From Acidobacteriota bacterium (GTDB taxonomy: Bacteria; Acidobacteriota; Blastocatellia; Pyrinomonadales; Pyrinomonadaceae), in the NCBI GenBank assembly GCA_003385635.1, contig QQUY01000003.1, positions 614,196-678,195 on the forward strand: 64,000 nt of DNA. The letters run 5' to 3'. Below, piece after piece: positions 54,213-63,983 of the stretch. A program made the translations under genes and the position numbers. The notes beneath the pieces are model-generated. The model did no database searches, was not told the DNA's origin, and saw only the letters and a program-made list of their open reading frames with translations. How positions within the stretch are numbered: position 1 is the first letter of the stretch; each line of letters begins with the position of its first letter.

Positions 54213-55217
54213 CTAGCTGCCGCCGTCGACCTCGTTCTCGATCTTCCGGATCAGGCGGCGTATGGTCTCGATCCTCTTTCGGTTGTCGCGCTTTTCCTGA
54301 TTCGTCAGATTTCCAAGAAAGCCTTCGAGCTCGACGATCGCCTTTTTGGGCTGTTTCAGATCAAAATAATAAAGCTCGGCAAGCTGCCAGTTGACGTCGG
54401 CTTCGTCGTCCTTGCCCAATTCCTTTGCCCTTAGCAGGACCGCCTCGGCATCACTGAAACGCTTCAGTTTTCTGTATACGATTCCAAGAAGAAGATGTGA
54501 ATTGATCGAGCCGGAATCGAGGGCGTTAGCCTTCTCAAGACTTTCAGCTGCCAGCTGGTGTTTGTTCAATTTATTCCGTGCGATGCCAAGATTAAAGAAA
54601 CAACCAAAGCACCGCGGATTGACATTCGTCGCACGAAGGAAAGCCGCCTCGGCCTGTTCGATCTTCTGAGTCTTGAGGCTCAGGTCTCCCAGAAGCTCAA
54701 GAGCGAGAAAGTACTCGGGAAAGATATCGACAGCCTTACTTACCTCTTCAAGCGCTCGTTCAGGATTCTTCTCTGAAAAGGCCGATGCTGTTTCGAAGTA
54801 CGCCTTGGCGCTTTCCGGGACTTCCTGCGCAAAAACTACACCAGGAACTCCCTTCTCGCCCGGACGAAGCCTCGGATCGTACTCAAGGAAAATATCTATC
54901 TGCTTCTGGTCTACGCCGCCGATCGCGTTCAGGTCGCCAAGATCGATCCGTTGCTTGGTCTCTCTGAAGTTCGTACCGGCAACCCGGACCTTGAGGTAGT
55001 AAATGCCGGCGTTAAGTCGCTGGAAAGTGTAGAAGCCGGAGCCTGAGGTCTTTCTTGTTCCTATCAGGCGTTCAAACGAATCGAGCAATTCAACGTCGAT
55101 GTCATTTACAGGCCGTGTTTGCGGATCGAATACAATTCCGCTGATCGAGTTCTGAGCTGCAGCGGAAAAGACTAGAATGAATATTGCTCCAGCGAGAGCA
55201 AATGACCTTCTTACCAC
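54213..55217 (-). CDS. Exported regulatory-domain/TPR protein 2
   Basis: The 334-residue paralogue of the protein at 45128 has a signal peptide (FALAGAIFILVFSAAAQ), a Cna-B/carboxypeptidase-regulatory-like beta-sandwich (about 22-115, SISGIVFDPQTRPVNDIDVELLD), a linker containing GVVFAQEVP and five TPR-like repeats, for example FGCFFNLGIARNKLNKHQLAAESLEKA. It is transcribed with ribA-proximal genes on the minus strand, starting 30 bp after ribA ends. Role unknown; the shared architecture suggests that both paralogues act with the receptors between them, but that is inference. Confidence 0.85.
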   Translation of the reverse strand: MVRRSFALAGAIFILVFSAAAQNSISGIVFDPQTRPVNDIDVELLDSFERLIGTRKTSGSGFYTFQRLNAGIYYLKVRVAGTNFRETKQRIDLGDLNAIGGVDQKQIDIFLEYDPRLRPGEKGVPGVVFAQEVPESAKAYFETASAFSEKNPERALEEVSKAVDIFPEYFLALELLGDLSLKTQKIEQAEAAFLRATNVNPRCFGCFFNLGIARNKLNKHQLAAESLEKANALDSGSINSHLLLGIVYRKLKRFSDAEAVLLRAKELGKDDEADVNWQLAELYYFDLKQPKKAIVELEGFLGNLTNQEKRDNRKRIETIRRLIRKIENEVDGGS

Positions 55218-55247
55218 TTTTCCTCCTTACTTCTGAGCGCCGGCTCC

Positions 55248-55877
55248 TCAGTCGTTGAAATCCAGAAGATGCCCCAATTTCTCTTTCTTTGTCCTCAGAT
55301 AATGAGCCGCAGGCTGTTTCGCCTGGACCTCGATCGGGACGCGTTCCACGATCCTCAGGCCCGCTTCCTCCAGAGCGCTCAGTTTATCCGGGTTATTGGA
55401 CATCACACGGACCTCACAAAGTCCCATGTCAAAAAGTATCTCGGCGCATTGCTGATATTCCCTCGCGTCGGCAGCGAAACCCAACTGTTCATTGGCCTCG
55501 ACCGTGTCAGCGCCTTCGTCCTGAAGCGCGTAAGCACGGATCTTGTTCACGATCCCTATCCCACGCCCTTCCTGCTGCTGATAGACGATCGCGCCGCGTC
55601 CCGCTTCCTCTATCATTTCCATCGCCTTGTGCAATTGAGGACCGCAATCGCATTTTATTGAGCCAAAGACGTCACCTGTCAGGCACTGCGAATGTATTCG
55701 TACCAAAGTAGGAACATGGCGCTCCATATCGCCCTTGAAGAGCACGACGAATTCTTCGCGGCTGTTGAGGGAGCGATAACCCGCGATCCTGAATTCGCCC
55801 ACCTTGGTCGGAAGGTTCGCGGTTGCAACCCTTTCCACTGTCAGAGGCCTTTTCTTGGGGGGACAATTGTCGTCCAT
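55248..55877 (-). CDS. ribA: GTP cyclohydrolase II
   Basis: The 209-residue enzyme opens GTP to 2,5-diamino-6-ribosylamino-pyrimidinone phosphate, the first step of riboflavin synthesis. Zinc ligands are in [18 protein letters not shown], the catalytic region [21 protein letters not shown] and the GTP-binding R-V-PIEV segment are present. It is a stand-alone RibA without a RibB domain. Its length is normal. No other rib gene is in the window, and I see no FMN riboswitch upstream. Confidence 0.96.
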   Translation of the reverse strand: MDDNCPPKKRPLTVERVATANLPTKVGEFRIAGYRSLNSREEFVVLFKGDMERHVPTLVRIHSQCLTGDVFGSIKCDCGPQLHKAMEMIEEAGRGAIVYQQQEGRGIGIVNKIRAYALQDEGADTVEANEQLGFAADAREYQQCAEILFDMGLCEVRVMSNNPDKLSALEEAGLRIVERVPIEVQAKQPAAHYLRTKKEKLGHLLDFND

Positions 55878-55989
55878 TGAGCGCGTTCCGTTCGAAAGAT
55901 CCTTTAAATGGGAGCCTACAGTATACTCTCAACCAAAGAGTTCGTATAGAGTTGCAATCCTTGGTCAACTAGCAGCCTGCCCTTGATCA

Positions 55990-56026
55990 CAAGAGGGCCG
56001 ACCGATCTTGCCGGTCGACCCTCTTG
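55990..56026. other. Strong hairpin between anti-sigma gene and ribA
   Basis: CAAGAGGG (55990-55997) and CGACCG (55999-56004) pair with CGGTCG (56012-56017) and CCCTCTTG (56019-56026), a stem of 14 pairs with one mismatch. On the minus strand it follows the zinc-finger protein gene by 31 bp, but no T-run follows. It is probably a transcript end or processing hairpin. Confidence 0.65.
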
Positions 56027-56057
56027 TTTCGCAGGAGAATTCCTGTCAGATAGTGAC

Positions 56058-56462
56058 TTATTCTTCTTCGTCCTTTTCCTTCTTCTCAACGGCCTCATCG
56101 TCCTGATGAGCAAACACGGCTCCTTCTCCTGCTCCGAATATCTTGCCCAGAATGCCGCTGAGGACATCCGACACTTTTGCAGGCTCGGAATCTGCCGATG
56201 GTGCTTCGATCTGCTCTTCCGCGAATCGGAGATCAAGCCTGACCAGTTCCGCCGATTTGTGACGGCAAAACGAACAATCAACAAGATGCGTAGTAACTGG
56301 CTTTGCCTCGCGCTCCGAAAGATTGCCTTCGACAAATGCCGCCATCACGTCGTTATCGAGGTGGTCGGCATCTTCGAACGCAACAGAAGAAGTGCTCTGC
56401 CGCAGAATTCCGCCGAGCACCTCCCTGATCAATTCCTCTCTGTTGTTCCCCTTGTTATTCAT
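56058..56462 (-). CDS. Small zinc-finger protein, candidate anti-sigma factor
   Basis: The 134-residue protein contains LDNDVMAAFVEGNLSEREAKPVTTHLVDCSFCRHKSAEL, where H59-x3-C63-x2-C66 matches the zinc-binding motif of ZAS/HC2-type anti-sigma domains. No membrane segment follows; the C-terminal 60 residues are acidic and low in complexity (ending EKKEKDEEE). It lies directly downstream of a sigma-factor gene on the same strand, which supports an anti-sigma role. It would be a soluble rather than membrane-bound anti-sigma factor. Confidence 0.75.
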   Translation of the reverse strand: MNNKGNNREELIREVLGGILRQSTSSVAFEDADHLDNDVMAAFVEGNLSEREAKPVTTHLVDCSFCRHKSAELVRLDLRFAEEQIEAPSADSEPAKVSDVLSGILGKIFGAGEGAVFAHQDDEAVEKKEKDEEE

Positions 56463-56566
56463 AGTTGATCTGCGCCTCCGGGTTGCAGACGAGAGACGCT
56501 CATTGATTTGCTCAACTGGAGAGAAAAAAACTCATGCAGCCGTAAACACTGATTAAATGGGCCTTT

Positions 56567-57577
56567 CTACGCATTCGATGCCAGGTTTTTGTAAACGTCC
56601 GGATCGGCCAGATCTCGCGTTGCCAGTTCCAGGCAGATATCGATCTCCTTTTCTCCGAGGCTGTGTACGGATGTCAGCCTTTCGCAGAATCTCTCCATAA
56701 CGATGCTGTACGTCTTGTCGAGCCAACGCATGATCGTCGACTCGTGGATTCGTGCAGAGGGGTTCTTCTCTCTCGCCTTCGAGCGCCGCTGGAACCAGTC
56801 CCGGAGTGGAGACGCGGGTGCTTCTGCTAGTCGCGCTATCTCGCGAAGCTTTAGACCTTCCGAGTGATAATAGAGAAGCAAAAGCTTTTCGTGGTCATCC
56901 AGCGAAGCGAAAGCGCTCCTGATCGATTCCAGAGTGGCTTTCTTGTACTTTTCGTGCGAAAGCCGATCGATCATCTGGTCCTCGCCCCCGAGGTCCTGGT
57001 TCTTGAATGTCGAATGAGTGTAGCCTTCGCCAACGTTCTCGGTCATTCCGTCGAGCGAGACCTCGTCGTGGCTCGCTCGATGAAAATCGACCAGCGCGTG
57101 CCAGATCACCGTCCTGAGCCAGCCTCGAATCGAACCCTTCCCGCTATACGTCGCGAACTTCGACATGCGCACGCCGTCAACGACGCGGGTACCATAGAGT
57201 TCGACGTAGACATGGTCTATTACTTCTTGTGCGCTAAGGTCGGTGCTGGCGAGGTGTCGCGAGATCCTCTCAAGATAGCCGCGGTGCTGATGGTCAAACT
57301 CCCACCAGGCGCGCTCGTTACCGTGAGCGCAGGCGATCGCGAGAAAAAGGTCATCCGATTTGATCGACTCAATGAATTCACGGACCTCACTAACAGAAGG
57401 AAGGTCCTCTTCTCCCCGGCAAAGAAAACGCGAAACGCTGCCTGAGATCGATCCGGTGAAATCCTCCTGCGAAACGCCGAAATTAGGAGCGTTCGCATTG
57501 CATTCCGAATAAACCGACTCAATGGTCTCTCTGCACTGTTCGATCAGTTCCTGCAGCTTTTCTTCAAATGTTGTCAT
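56567..57577 (-). CDS. Sigma-70-family RNA polymerase sigma factor with extra N- and C-terminal regions
   Basis: The 336-residue protein has sigma region 2 (about residues 84-168, with YSGKGSIRGWLRTVIWHALVDFHR) and region 4 (about 216-265, ASLDDHEKLLLLYYHSEGLKLREIARLAEAP) in ECF-like spacing. It is longer than usual ECF factors (about 180-200 residues): about 80 residues precede region 2 and about 70 follow region 4 (TIMRWLDKTYSIVMERFCERL...). A small zinc-finger protein gene follows after 104 bp and is the likely antagonist. The regulon is unknown; no target promoter motif can be named. Confidence 0.85.
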   Translation of the reverse strand: MTTFEEKLQELIEQCRETIESVYSECNANAPNFGVSQEDFTGSISGSVSRFLCRGEEDLPSVSEVREFIESIKSDDLFLAIACAHGNERAWWEFDHQHRGYLERISRHLASTDLSAQEVIDHVYVELYGTRVVDGVRMSKFATYSGKGSIRGWLRTVIWHALVDFHRASHDEVSLDGMTENVGEGYTHSTFKNQDLGGEDQMIDRLSHEKYKKATLESIRSAFASLDDHEKLLLLYYHSEGLKLREIARLAEAPASPLRDWFQRRSKAREKNPSARIHESTIMRWLDKTYSIVMERFCERLTSVHSLGEKEIDICLELATRDLADPDVYKNLASNA

Positions 57578-57645
57578 CGGCGTCCGCCATTATACTCAAA
57601 TCGGTATCTGCGGGCGAATATTCGCCGGGAACAAGACTTCTTTCA

Positions 57646-59493
57646 TCAGGCTCCTCCGGTAATAGGCAACAATCCGCCGCCGCCGTCGAAACTGTCTTCT
57701 GAGCCGTACTGGAGTTGGAAAAGCCTCCAGTAAAGCCCCTTTTGTCCAATGAGGTCGTTGTGCGAACCCATCTCGCGAAGTTCACCGTGATGAAAAACCA
57801 GGATCCGGTCGCACCGTTGGATAGTCGAGAGCCTGTGCGCAACGACCATCGACGTTCTGTCCTCCATTATCCGGTTGACGGCCATTTGAATGAGCTGCTC
57901 GGTTTCGGTATCGATCGAACTTGTCGCCTCGTCGAGGATCAGTATTGAGGGGTCAAAGGCCAAAGCGCGAGCAAACGAGACAAGCTGTTTCTGGCCGACG
58001 GAGAGGCCGGCGCCTCGCTCCTTCAAAACTGAGTCATAACCCTTCGCCATTCGGTCAATGAAGGGTTCCGCAGAGACCTCCTTTGCGGCCCATCGCACTT
58101 TTTCATCCGCGATCTCCTTGTTTCCAAGCCGTATGTTGTCGGCGATAGATCCCGAAAAGAGAAAGACGTCCTGAAGGACCACCGCGAAATTCTGCCTAAG
58201 CTTGCCGAGTTCCCATTCGCGCACATCGACACCGTCCAGAAGGATCTTCCCTTTCTGAACATCATAGAACCTCATCAGAAGGTTTGTGACGGTCGTTTTT
58301 CCGGATCCCGTGTGACCCACGAGAGCGACGCTTTCTCCCGGCTCGATCACGAAAGACACATCCTTCAAGACCCATTCATTCTCTTTGTACGCGAACCACA
58401 CGTTCCGAAACTCGATCCTTCCGGCGGCCCTCCCTGTCTTTCTGGGTTCCTTTGGAGACTGAATCTCGATCTCTTCATCGAGCAACAGGAACACCCGATG
58501 AGAAGCGACGATAGCGGCCTGCAGTACATTGAACTTGTCCGAAAGGTTCCTGATCGGCTGGAACAACTGCTGTGAATACTGGATAAACGCGATCACCGTT
58601 CCTATGGTCAGCGCGGTGCCTGCTGCGGACGCCTGAGTGAGGATCTTGTAGCCGCCGAACCATATGATGACAGCTATCCCGATCGTCCCTATGAACTCAA
58701 CCATCGGGTAAAAGACCGAGTAATAATAGATTGTCTCGATGTTCGCGTTTCGGTAGTCGTCGTTTATGTCGTGAAAGCGCTTTCGCGAACGGTCTTCGGC
58801 GTTGAAGAGCTGAACAGTCTGTGCGCCGGAAATGTGTTCCTGAAGAAAAGCATTGAGCTTTGCCATTCGGGTCCTGACCTTGTCGAAGCCGACGCGCGCT
58901 CGTTTCCTGAACCAGTTGGTCGCGAGGAAAAGAAGCGGGACCGTGACCAGGGACACGAGTGCCAGCTGCCAGTCGAGCCAGAGCATCGCCCCGATGATCG
59001 CCACGATCACAACCATGTCGCCTAGACCCTCGATCACGCCGGACGTGAAAAGCTCGTTCAAAGAGTCGACATCGGACGTGAGCCGGGTGATGATCCTGCC
59101 GACGGGATGTCGGTCGTAGTACGAGACCTGAAGCTCCTGGAGCTTTGTGAAGATCTGAGTTCGCAGGTCGAACATCACCTTTTGACCGATGACGTTCAGG
59201 ATTATCTCCTGCAGGTATGAGAATAGGAACCGGAACAGGAAGAGTCCGAAGTAGGCGAATGCGAACAGCCAGATTCCCTCCGTGTTCTTCGGAACGATGA
59301 AGTCGTCGACCGCAACCTTGGTGAAGTATGGCTGGAGGCTGATCAGGATGTTCGTGAGAAGTGTCAGGCCGAGGGCCAGAAGCATCATCCGCCAGTAAGG
59401 CTTCAGATAACCAAAAAGCCGCTTTGTAGTTTTGAAGTCGTAAGACTTAACTATCGCGGCTTCTTCGTGGTACTTGCTGGCTTCGTTCGACAT
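57646..59493 (-). CDS. ABC exporter, fused permease and ATPase (MsbA/LmrA-type)
   Basis: The 615-residue half-transporter has six membrane segments in residues 35-320 and one nucleotide-binding domain with Walker [10 protein letters not shown], signature LSVGQKQL and Walker [13 protein letters not shown] followed by the H-loop [10 protein letters not shown]. It would work as a dimer at the inner membrane. The architecture fits lipid, drug or peptide exporters; the substrate cannot be named. It is followed, on the same strand, by the sigma factor gene after 68 bp. Confidence 0.93.
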   Translation of the reverse strand: MSNEASKYHEEAAIVKSYDFKTTKRLFGYLKPYWRMMLLALGLTLLTNILISLQPYFTKVAVDDFIVPKNTEGIWLFAFAYFGLFLFRFLFSYLQEIILNVIGQKVMFDLRTQIFTKLQELQVSYYDRHPVGRIITRLTSDVDSLNELFTSGVIEGLGDMVVIVAIIGAMLWLDWQLALVSLVTVPLLFLATNWFRKRARVGFDKVRTRMAKLNAFLQEHISGAQTVQLFNAEDRSRKRFHDINDDYRNANIETIYYYSVFYPMVEFIGTIGIAVIIWFGGYKILTQASAAGTALTIGTVIAFIQYSQQLFQPIRNLSDKFNVLQAAIVASHRVFLLLDEEIEIQSPKEPRKTGRAAGRIEFRNVWFAYKENEWVLKDVSFVIEPGESVALVGHTGSGKTTVTNLLMRFYDVQKGKILLDGVDVREWELGKLRQNFAVVLQDVFLFSGSIADNIRLGNKEIADEKVRWAAKEVSAEPFIDRMAKGYDSVLKERGAGLSVGQKQLVSFARALAFDPSILILDEATSSIDTETEQLIQMAVNRIMEDRTSMVVAHRLSTIQRCDRILVFHHGELREMGSHNDLIGQKGLYWRLFQLQYGSEDSFDGGGGLLPITGGA

Positions 59494-59572
59494 TGCAAAA
59501 ACTAGATTCTATGTTTTGGCCAAAGTTATGGCAAAGTAGTAGTTCCGCGAATTCGGCGGGCGACCGGAATCT

Positions 59573-60553
59573 ATGTACAGGTTCATAAACGACCGAAAGA
59601 ACCATTGGAAGAGGCTAGAGGAATTGCTCTCGAAAACAGAGGGCGTTTCGGGCTTGAGGATGCTTCCGAGGGCGGAGGTGCGCGAGCTCGGAGAGCTCTA
59701 CAGAAGAGCCGCGTCAGACCTTGCAATCGCCCGTGCGGAGTCGAGAGATCCCAAGCTGATCAGCTACCTGAACAGCCTTGTGATACGTGCTCACGGTAAG
59801 ATCTACCGTGCCGAAGGCCAGGGAGCGAATCTGATCTGGAAGTTCATCTCGTACGAACTGCCCACGATCTTCCGCGAAACGTTCGCCTTCACATTCACTG
59901 CGTTTGCGATCTTTACAGTTTGCGCGTTCGCCTCGTTCTATCTCTGTCTGTACGACCAGGGCTTTATTGACACGCTGGGTGTCGGCCAGGCGCAGATGTT
60001 CGCGCAGTCGGATATCCGATGGTGGGAAGATCTGAATCAGGCGAACCAGGTCGGATCAAGCGAGATCCTTACGAACAACATAAACGTCGCCTTCCTGGCC
60101 TTTGCGTTCGGGGCATCGCTTGGGATCGGAACGATCTATATTCTCGCGTTCAATGGCTTGTTTATCGGCGGAGTTTTAGGTGCTTGCTATAAAGCGAGCC
60201 CCGCTTTTGCGGGAGAACTCGCCGCATTTATGGTGGGCCACGGCGTCGTCGAACTTTCCTGCATTTTCATCGCCGGCGGTGCCGGACTGATGATCGGCTA
60301 TTCGATATTCAACCCTGGCGAGTACTCGCGGATCGATTCACTGAAGACGTACGGATTGAAGGCGGTGAAACTTGCCGTAGGCTGCGCGATCTTTCTTGTC
60401 ATCGCAGGTGTGATCGAGGGCTTTCTCTCACCTTCGAACCTCCCTGTGTATGTAAAGACCGTGACCGGCGTCGCGACCGGCGCCGCGATGTTCAGTTACT
60501 TGTTGCTGGCGGGCCGGAAAGCTGAGCCGAAATTCGACCTAACGGATGTTTGA
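59573..60553 (+). CDS. SpoIIM-family membrane protein
   Basis: The 326-residue protein has an N-terminal soluble helical part (residues 1-95, with ELGELYRRAASDLAIARAES) and about six membrane segments afterwards. The core NNINVAFLAFAFGASLGIGTIYILAFNGLFIGGVLG, with GHGVVELSCIFIAGGAGLMIGYSIFNPG, is the stage II sporulation protein M (DUF95) signature. Outside spore formers such proteins occur beside RDD and MoxR genes; neither is present here. Its stop overlaps by 15 bp the end of the convergent amidohydrolase gene. Confidence 0.9.
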   Translation: MYRFINDRKNHWKRLEELLSKTEGVSGLRMLPRAEVRELGELYRRAASDLAIARAESRDPKLISYLNSLVIRAHGKIYRAEGQGANLIWKFISYELPTIFRETFAFTFTAFAIFTVCAFASFYLCLYDQGFIDTLGVGQAQMFAQSDIRWWEDLNQANQVGSSEILTNNINVAFLAFAFGASLGIGTIYILAFNGLFIGGVLGACYKASPAFAGELAAFMVGHGVVELSCIFIAGGAGLMIGYSIFNPGEYSRIDSLKTYGLKAVKLAVGCAIFLVIAGVIEGFLSPSNLPVYVKTVTGVATGAAMFSYLLLAGRKAEPKFDLTDV

Positions 60554-63500
60554 TCCTGCAGGTTTACCTTCCCACCACCAAGCTTCCGGAAGCGGTTTCC
60601 GGTCCGGCCAGATTCTGTCCAGCGTGTCGCCTTCGTACATCTCGCCGTTCTTCATCACATACCTGACAGAGTTCGTGTTCCGAATGTCCGAGAGCGGGTC
60701 CTTGTCCAACACCACCAGGTCAGCAGCCTTACCGGGCTCCAGGCTTCCAAGCTCCGAACCAAATCCGATCGCTTCAGCGCCATGTGTGGTGGCAACCTTT
60801 AGAATGTCGTGCGGTTTCATACCGCCCATTCCGAGCGCCCACATCTCCCAATGGCATTGAAGACCCTGCAGTTCGCCGTGGCCTCCTATGCCGACCCGGC
60901 CACCCGCAAGATAGATCTCGTTGGTGAACTTGGCGATCTCGGGAAAGATGTATTCGCTTTCACGGAACCAGGGAAGGCGTGCCGTCTTCTCATCGAGAAC
61001 TGCCTGTGGATTGAACCGCTTCAGCTTCTCGTCACCATAAACGTCTGAGGCCTCAAAGAAGTAGAATTTGCCCTGCGGCCCGCCGTAAGAAACAAGAAGC
61101 GTCGGCGTGTATGTGATCTTGGTTCGCGCGAACAGCTCGATTACATCTTTGAAAAGGGGCACAACCGGCAGCGAGTGCTCGTTACCCGCAAAGCCATCTA
61201 TGGCGTGCGTGAGATTCAGCTTGAGATCGCTTCCGCCTTCGGTCGTCGGGATGATGCCGAGCTCCTTTGACGCCATTGCGACCCATTGCCTCTGTTTGCG
61301 GTTTCCGACCAGGTAGGACTTGAGCGTCTCGGCGCGGTAATGACGTTTGTACCGCGCGATCGTGTCTCTTGCCTGTTCGTAAGACTTGAAATCGGTGTCG
61401 GAAAATATTCCCGGCCCCGTGGTGAAAATACGGGGGCCGATCATATCGCCGGTATCGACTAAGTCCTGATAGGCAAATGTGTCGTTAGTATTAGTTTGCG
61501 GGTCGCGACCGGTCGTCACTCCATAGGCCAGATTTCCCCAGAACGTGTAGTCCTCCGTGTCCAGCACCTGATGCCGGACCTCCCAGTGTGCGTGCACGTC
61601 GATGATCCCGGGGATGATCGTCTTGCCCCTGACGTCGATCACGCGTGCTCCGTCCGGAATGGGAACCAAGCCGCGCTTTCCGATCGCCTTGATCCGGTTG
61701 TCTGTAACGACGATTACCGAGTTCTCTATAACCTCGTCGCCGTTCATCGTTATCGCTTTCGCGCCGGAAAGCACGACCGTTCCTTTCGGAACATAGCGCT
61801 CCCGCTCGACGGATATCTCCCGTTCGGCGTAAGGCGGAGGATCTTTCGGCTCTTCCTTTTTTTCGTCAGATTTATCTTCTTCGCCCTTGTCCTCTTTCTT
61901 CTTGTCCTTTTCCTTTTCTTCCTCAAAATTCACGCTCGAAAGCGGCTGAGTATAAATGGTGGATCCGACGACCCACGAAAGTGTCTTTCCGCCATCTGCC
62001 CACGCGAAGGAGTCCGCTCCTATGTTTGTCAGTTGGCTCACCGGAACCGGCGGCTTCGAAACATCGATCTCGGGAGGTTCAGCACCGGCGGCTAGGACAG
62101 GGAACACATACAGCTGGCTGGTGAGAAGCGCCATCGCCATCTTGCCGTCCGGACTTATCCTTACGTCACGGGCCGGATTTGGCCGTCCGCGTCTGCTCTT
62201 GCCGAGCACTTTCAGATGGAGCTTGCGGTCAGATCCGTCAAACCGGTATGAGACCAATCCGTCGTCGCCGTATACGTAAACCCTGTCCCGTTCGGGGCCG
62301 AAGTGAGGCTTTCCAAGTCCCCTCGAAGGGATTACGACCGAGGCTTCGCCTCCATCGGATGGAACGCTGACAATGTCGAGACCAGGTTGGGCTCCAAGGA
62401 AATCGGATGGATGGTTGACGCGGACCGGGCGCGATGCCCTTAGCGCAAAGATCCGGGTTCCGTCGGGACTCCAAACAGGGTCCCTGAAAAAAGCCGGCGT
62501 TCCCGTTACTCTCACGACTGAGTTGCCGTCCGTTTTCCAGATATGTCCGCCCTTTGTAGACCAGGTCACAAACGCGATCCACCTTCCGTCAGGTGAAAAG
62601 GAAGGCTGGAATTCCCTCGGCTCCCGGGAATCTGTAAGCCTCTCAGGTGAGCCATTCTCCAGGTTTTGCGTATACAAGGCGCCAAGGGCGGAGAAAGCTA
62701 TCCGTTTCCCGTCCGGAGCGAACTCGGGTTCCTGAACAAGCCGGGCTTTGACCGGGCCTTCAGCAAGTTTGTGATCTACATAGAGTGATGGACCGATCTC
62801 CAGACTGATGTCAGCCGTGAATGGTATCTGCGAAGCCTTTCCATCCGATAGCTCTACCTTATAAAACTTCCCGCCGTACGATACGACGATCGCATTGCCG
62901 TCGGGCAGGAAAGAATAGCCCGGAAGAAGATCTCGGGTGGGCCTCGACTCCTGTTCGTCCCTCAAGACCGGATACTTCAGCCAGCGTTCTTCGCCCGTCC
63001 GAAGATCCCGCACCTTTAATCCCGTCTTTCCCTCGTACCTGGTACCGAAGACCAGTTTGCTTCCGTCAGGAGAGAGTTCGGGCCGGAAGGCATTGCCCGG
63101 TTCAAAAGTGATCTGGTCTTCTTCGCCTGCATTGACGTCGCGGCGGATGATCTGGCAATCAGGTACATTCAGCCTGGGTCCGGACCTCGGGGCCTGCCTT
63201 GCAAAAAAGATGTACTTCCAATTCGCAGAAACGACGGCTCCGTAGTAGCTTGGCCCTGGAGGAGGAGGCCCGTCTGAATCTGCGTTTCTTGGCCCTCCCT
63301 TTGAGATCTTAAGACCGGTACCGCCCAGACGGTGATACATCCACAGCTCTGCACCCGATGACTGCGGAGTGGTTTTGGAAACCACTATAAAGTCCCCGTC
63401 CGGGGTCCATTCTGGAGATACGAACTCCGCCTGTTCTTCTTTGGTCAGTACCTTCGCTTCGGATCCGTCAGCTTTTGATATCCAAACATTGTTTGACCCG

Positions 63501-63859
63501 TTGCGGTCGCTGACAAAGGCCAGCCATTCACCGTTGGGAGAGTATCGGGGCTGGGCATCAAAACCCATTCCCGAAGTGACCCTTGTTGCTTTGCCGCCTT
63601 CAGCAGGGATCGTATAAAGGTCTCCGAGCAGATCGAACACGAGCGTGGAACCGTCGGGTGATACATCTACCGACATCCAGGTTCCTTCATCCGTCGTGAA
63701 CTCGACCTTTCTTTCGGGTTTTAACGGCAGCCCCTTCTTTTCTTTATCGTCCGCTTCCGGCTCACCATTTTCCTGGCCAGGGACGGCCAGCGACGACAGA
63801 AAAAGCGCGGCGATCACTGCAGCTGAACTGAGAGAGCGGATGAGATTCGATCGGGTCAT
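60539..63859 (-). CDS. Exported PD40 propeller-amidohydrolase fusion protein
   Basis: The protein of about 1106 residues has a signal peptide (ATG 63859, MTRSNLIRSLSSAAVIAALFLSSLAVPGQ), a large N-terminal region of many PD40 repeats ('SPDG' elements, about residues 40-620), an acidic Lys/Glu-rich linker (about 640-675, EEEKEKDKKKEDKGEEDKSD) and a C-terminal amidohydrolase domain with the metal site DVHAHWE after GKTIIPGIIDV. The fusion resembles tricorn-like or acylaminoacyl-peptidase-type sensors joined to an imidazolonepropionase-like hydrolase. The substrate is unknown. An ATG at 63877 is an alternative start. Confidence 0.9.
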   Translation of the reverse strand: MTRSNLIRSLSSAAVIAALFLSSLAVPGQENGEPEADDKEKKGLPLKPERKVEFTTDEGTWMSVDVSPDGSTLVFDLLGDLYTIPAEGGKATRVTSGMGFDAQPRYSPNGEWLAFVSDRNGSNNVWISKADGSEAKVLTKEEQAEFVSPEWTPDGDFIVVSKTTPQSSGAELWMYHRLGGTGLKISKGGPRNADSDGPPPPGPSYYGAVVSANWKYIFFARQAPRSGPRLNVPDCQIIRRDVNAGEEDQITFEPGNAFRPELSPDGSKLVFGTRYEGKTGLKVRDLRTGEERWLKYPVLRDEQESRPTRDLLPGYSFLPDGNAIVVSYGGKFYKVELSDGKASQIPFTADISLEIGPSLYVDHKLAEGPVKARLVQEPEFAPDGKRIAFSALGALYTQNLENGSPERLTDSREPREFQPSFSPDGRWIAFVTWSTKGGHIWKTDGNSVVRVTGTPAFFRDPVWSPDGTRIFALRASRPVRVNHPSDFLGAQPGLDIVSVPSDGGEASVVIPSRGLGKPHFGPERDRVYVYGDDGLVSYRFDGSDRKLHLKVLGKSRRGRPNPARDVRISPDGKMAMALLTSQLYVFPVLAAGAEPPEIDVSKPPVPVSQLTNIGADSFAWADGGKTLSWVVGSTIYTQPLSSVNFEEEKEKDKKKEDKGEEDKSDEKKEEPKDPPPYAEREISVERERYVPKGTVVLSGAKAITMNGDEVIENSVIVVTDNRIKAIGKRGLVPIPDGARVIDVRGKTIIPGIIDVHAHWEVRHQVLDTEDYTFWGNLAYGVTTGRDPQTNTNDTFAYQDLVDTGDMIGPRIFTTGPGIFSDTDFKSYEQARDTIARYKRHYRAETLKSYLVGNRKQRQWVAMASKELGIIPTTEGGSDLKLNLTHAIDGFAGNEHSLPVVPLFKDVIELFARTKITYTPTLLVSYGGPQGKFYFFEASDVYGDEKLKRFNPQAVLDEKTARLPWFRESEYIFPEIAKFTNEIYLAGGRVGIGGHGELQGLQCHWEMWALGMGGMKPHDILKVATTHGAEAIGFGSELGSLEPGKAADLVVLDKDPLSDIRNTNSVRYVMKNGEMYEGDTLDRIWPDRKPLPEAWWWEGKPAGSNIR

Positions 63860-63902
63860 TTTGAAATAGATGTTCACTAGTGTCCGGTTAAAAGTCGAAT
63901 AG

Positions 63903-63983
63903 TTTCAACTGTTTACGAGAGAACTCTTCTATCTCGGACATCCTTGTTTCGCTAAGTAGTTGAAACAATTGAGTTTTGTCAAA
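63903..63983 (-). promoter_or_regulatory. Inverted repeat and -35-like element upstream of the fusion gene
   Basis: GTTTCAACT (63903-63911) and AGTTGAAAC (63958-63966) form a perfect 9-bp inverted repeat spaced by 46 bp. On the minus strand a TTGACA (63978-63983) lies just upstream, but no good -10 is found at the proper distance. The arrangement could regulate the fusion gene. Confidence 0.35.
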
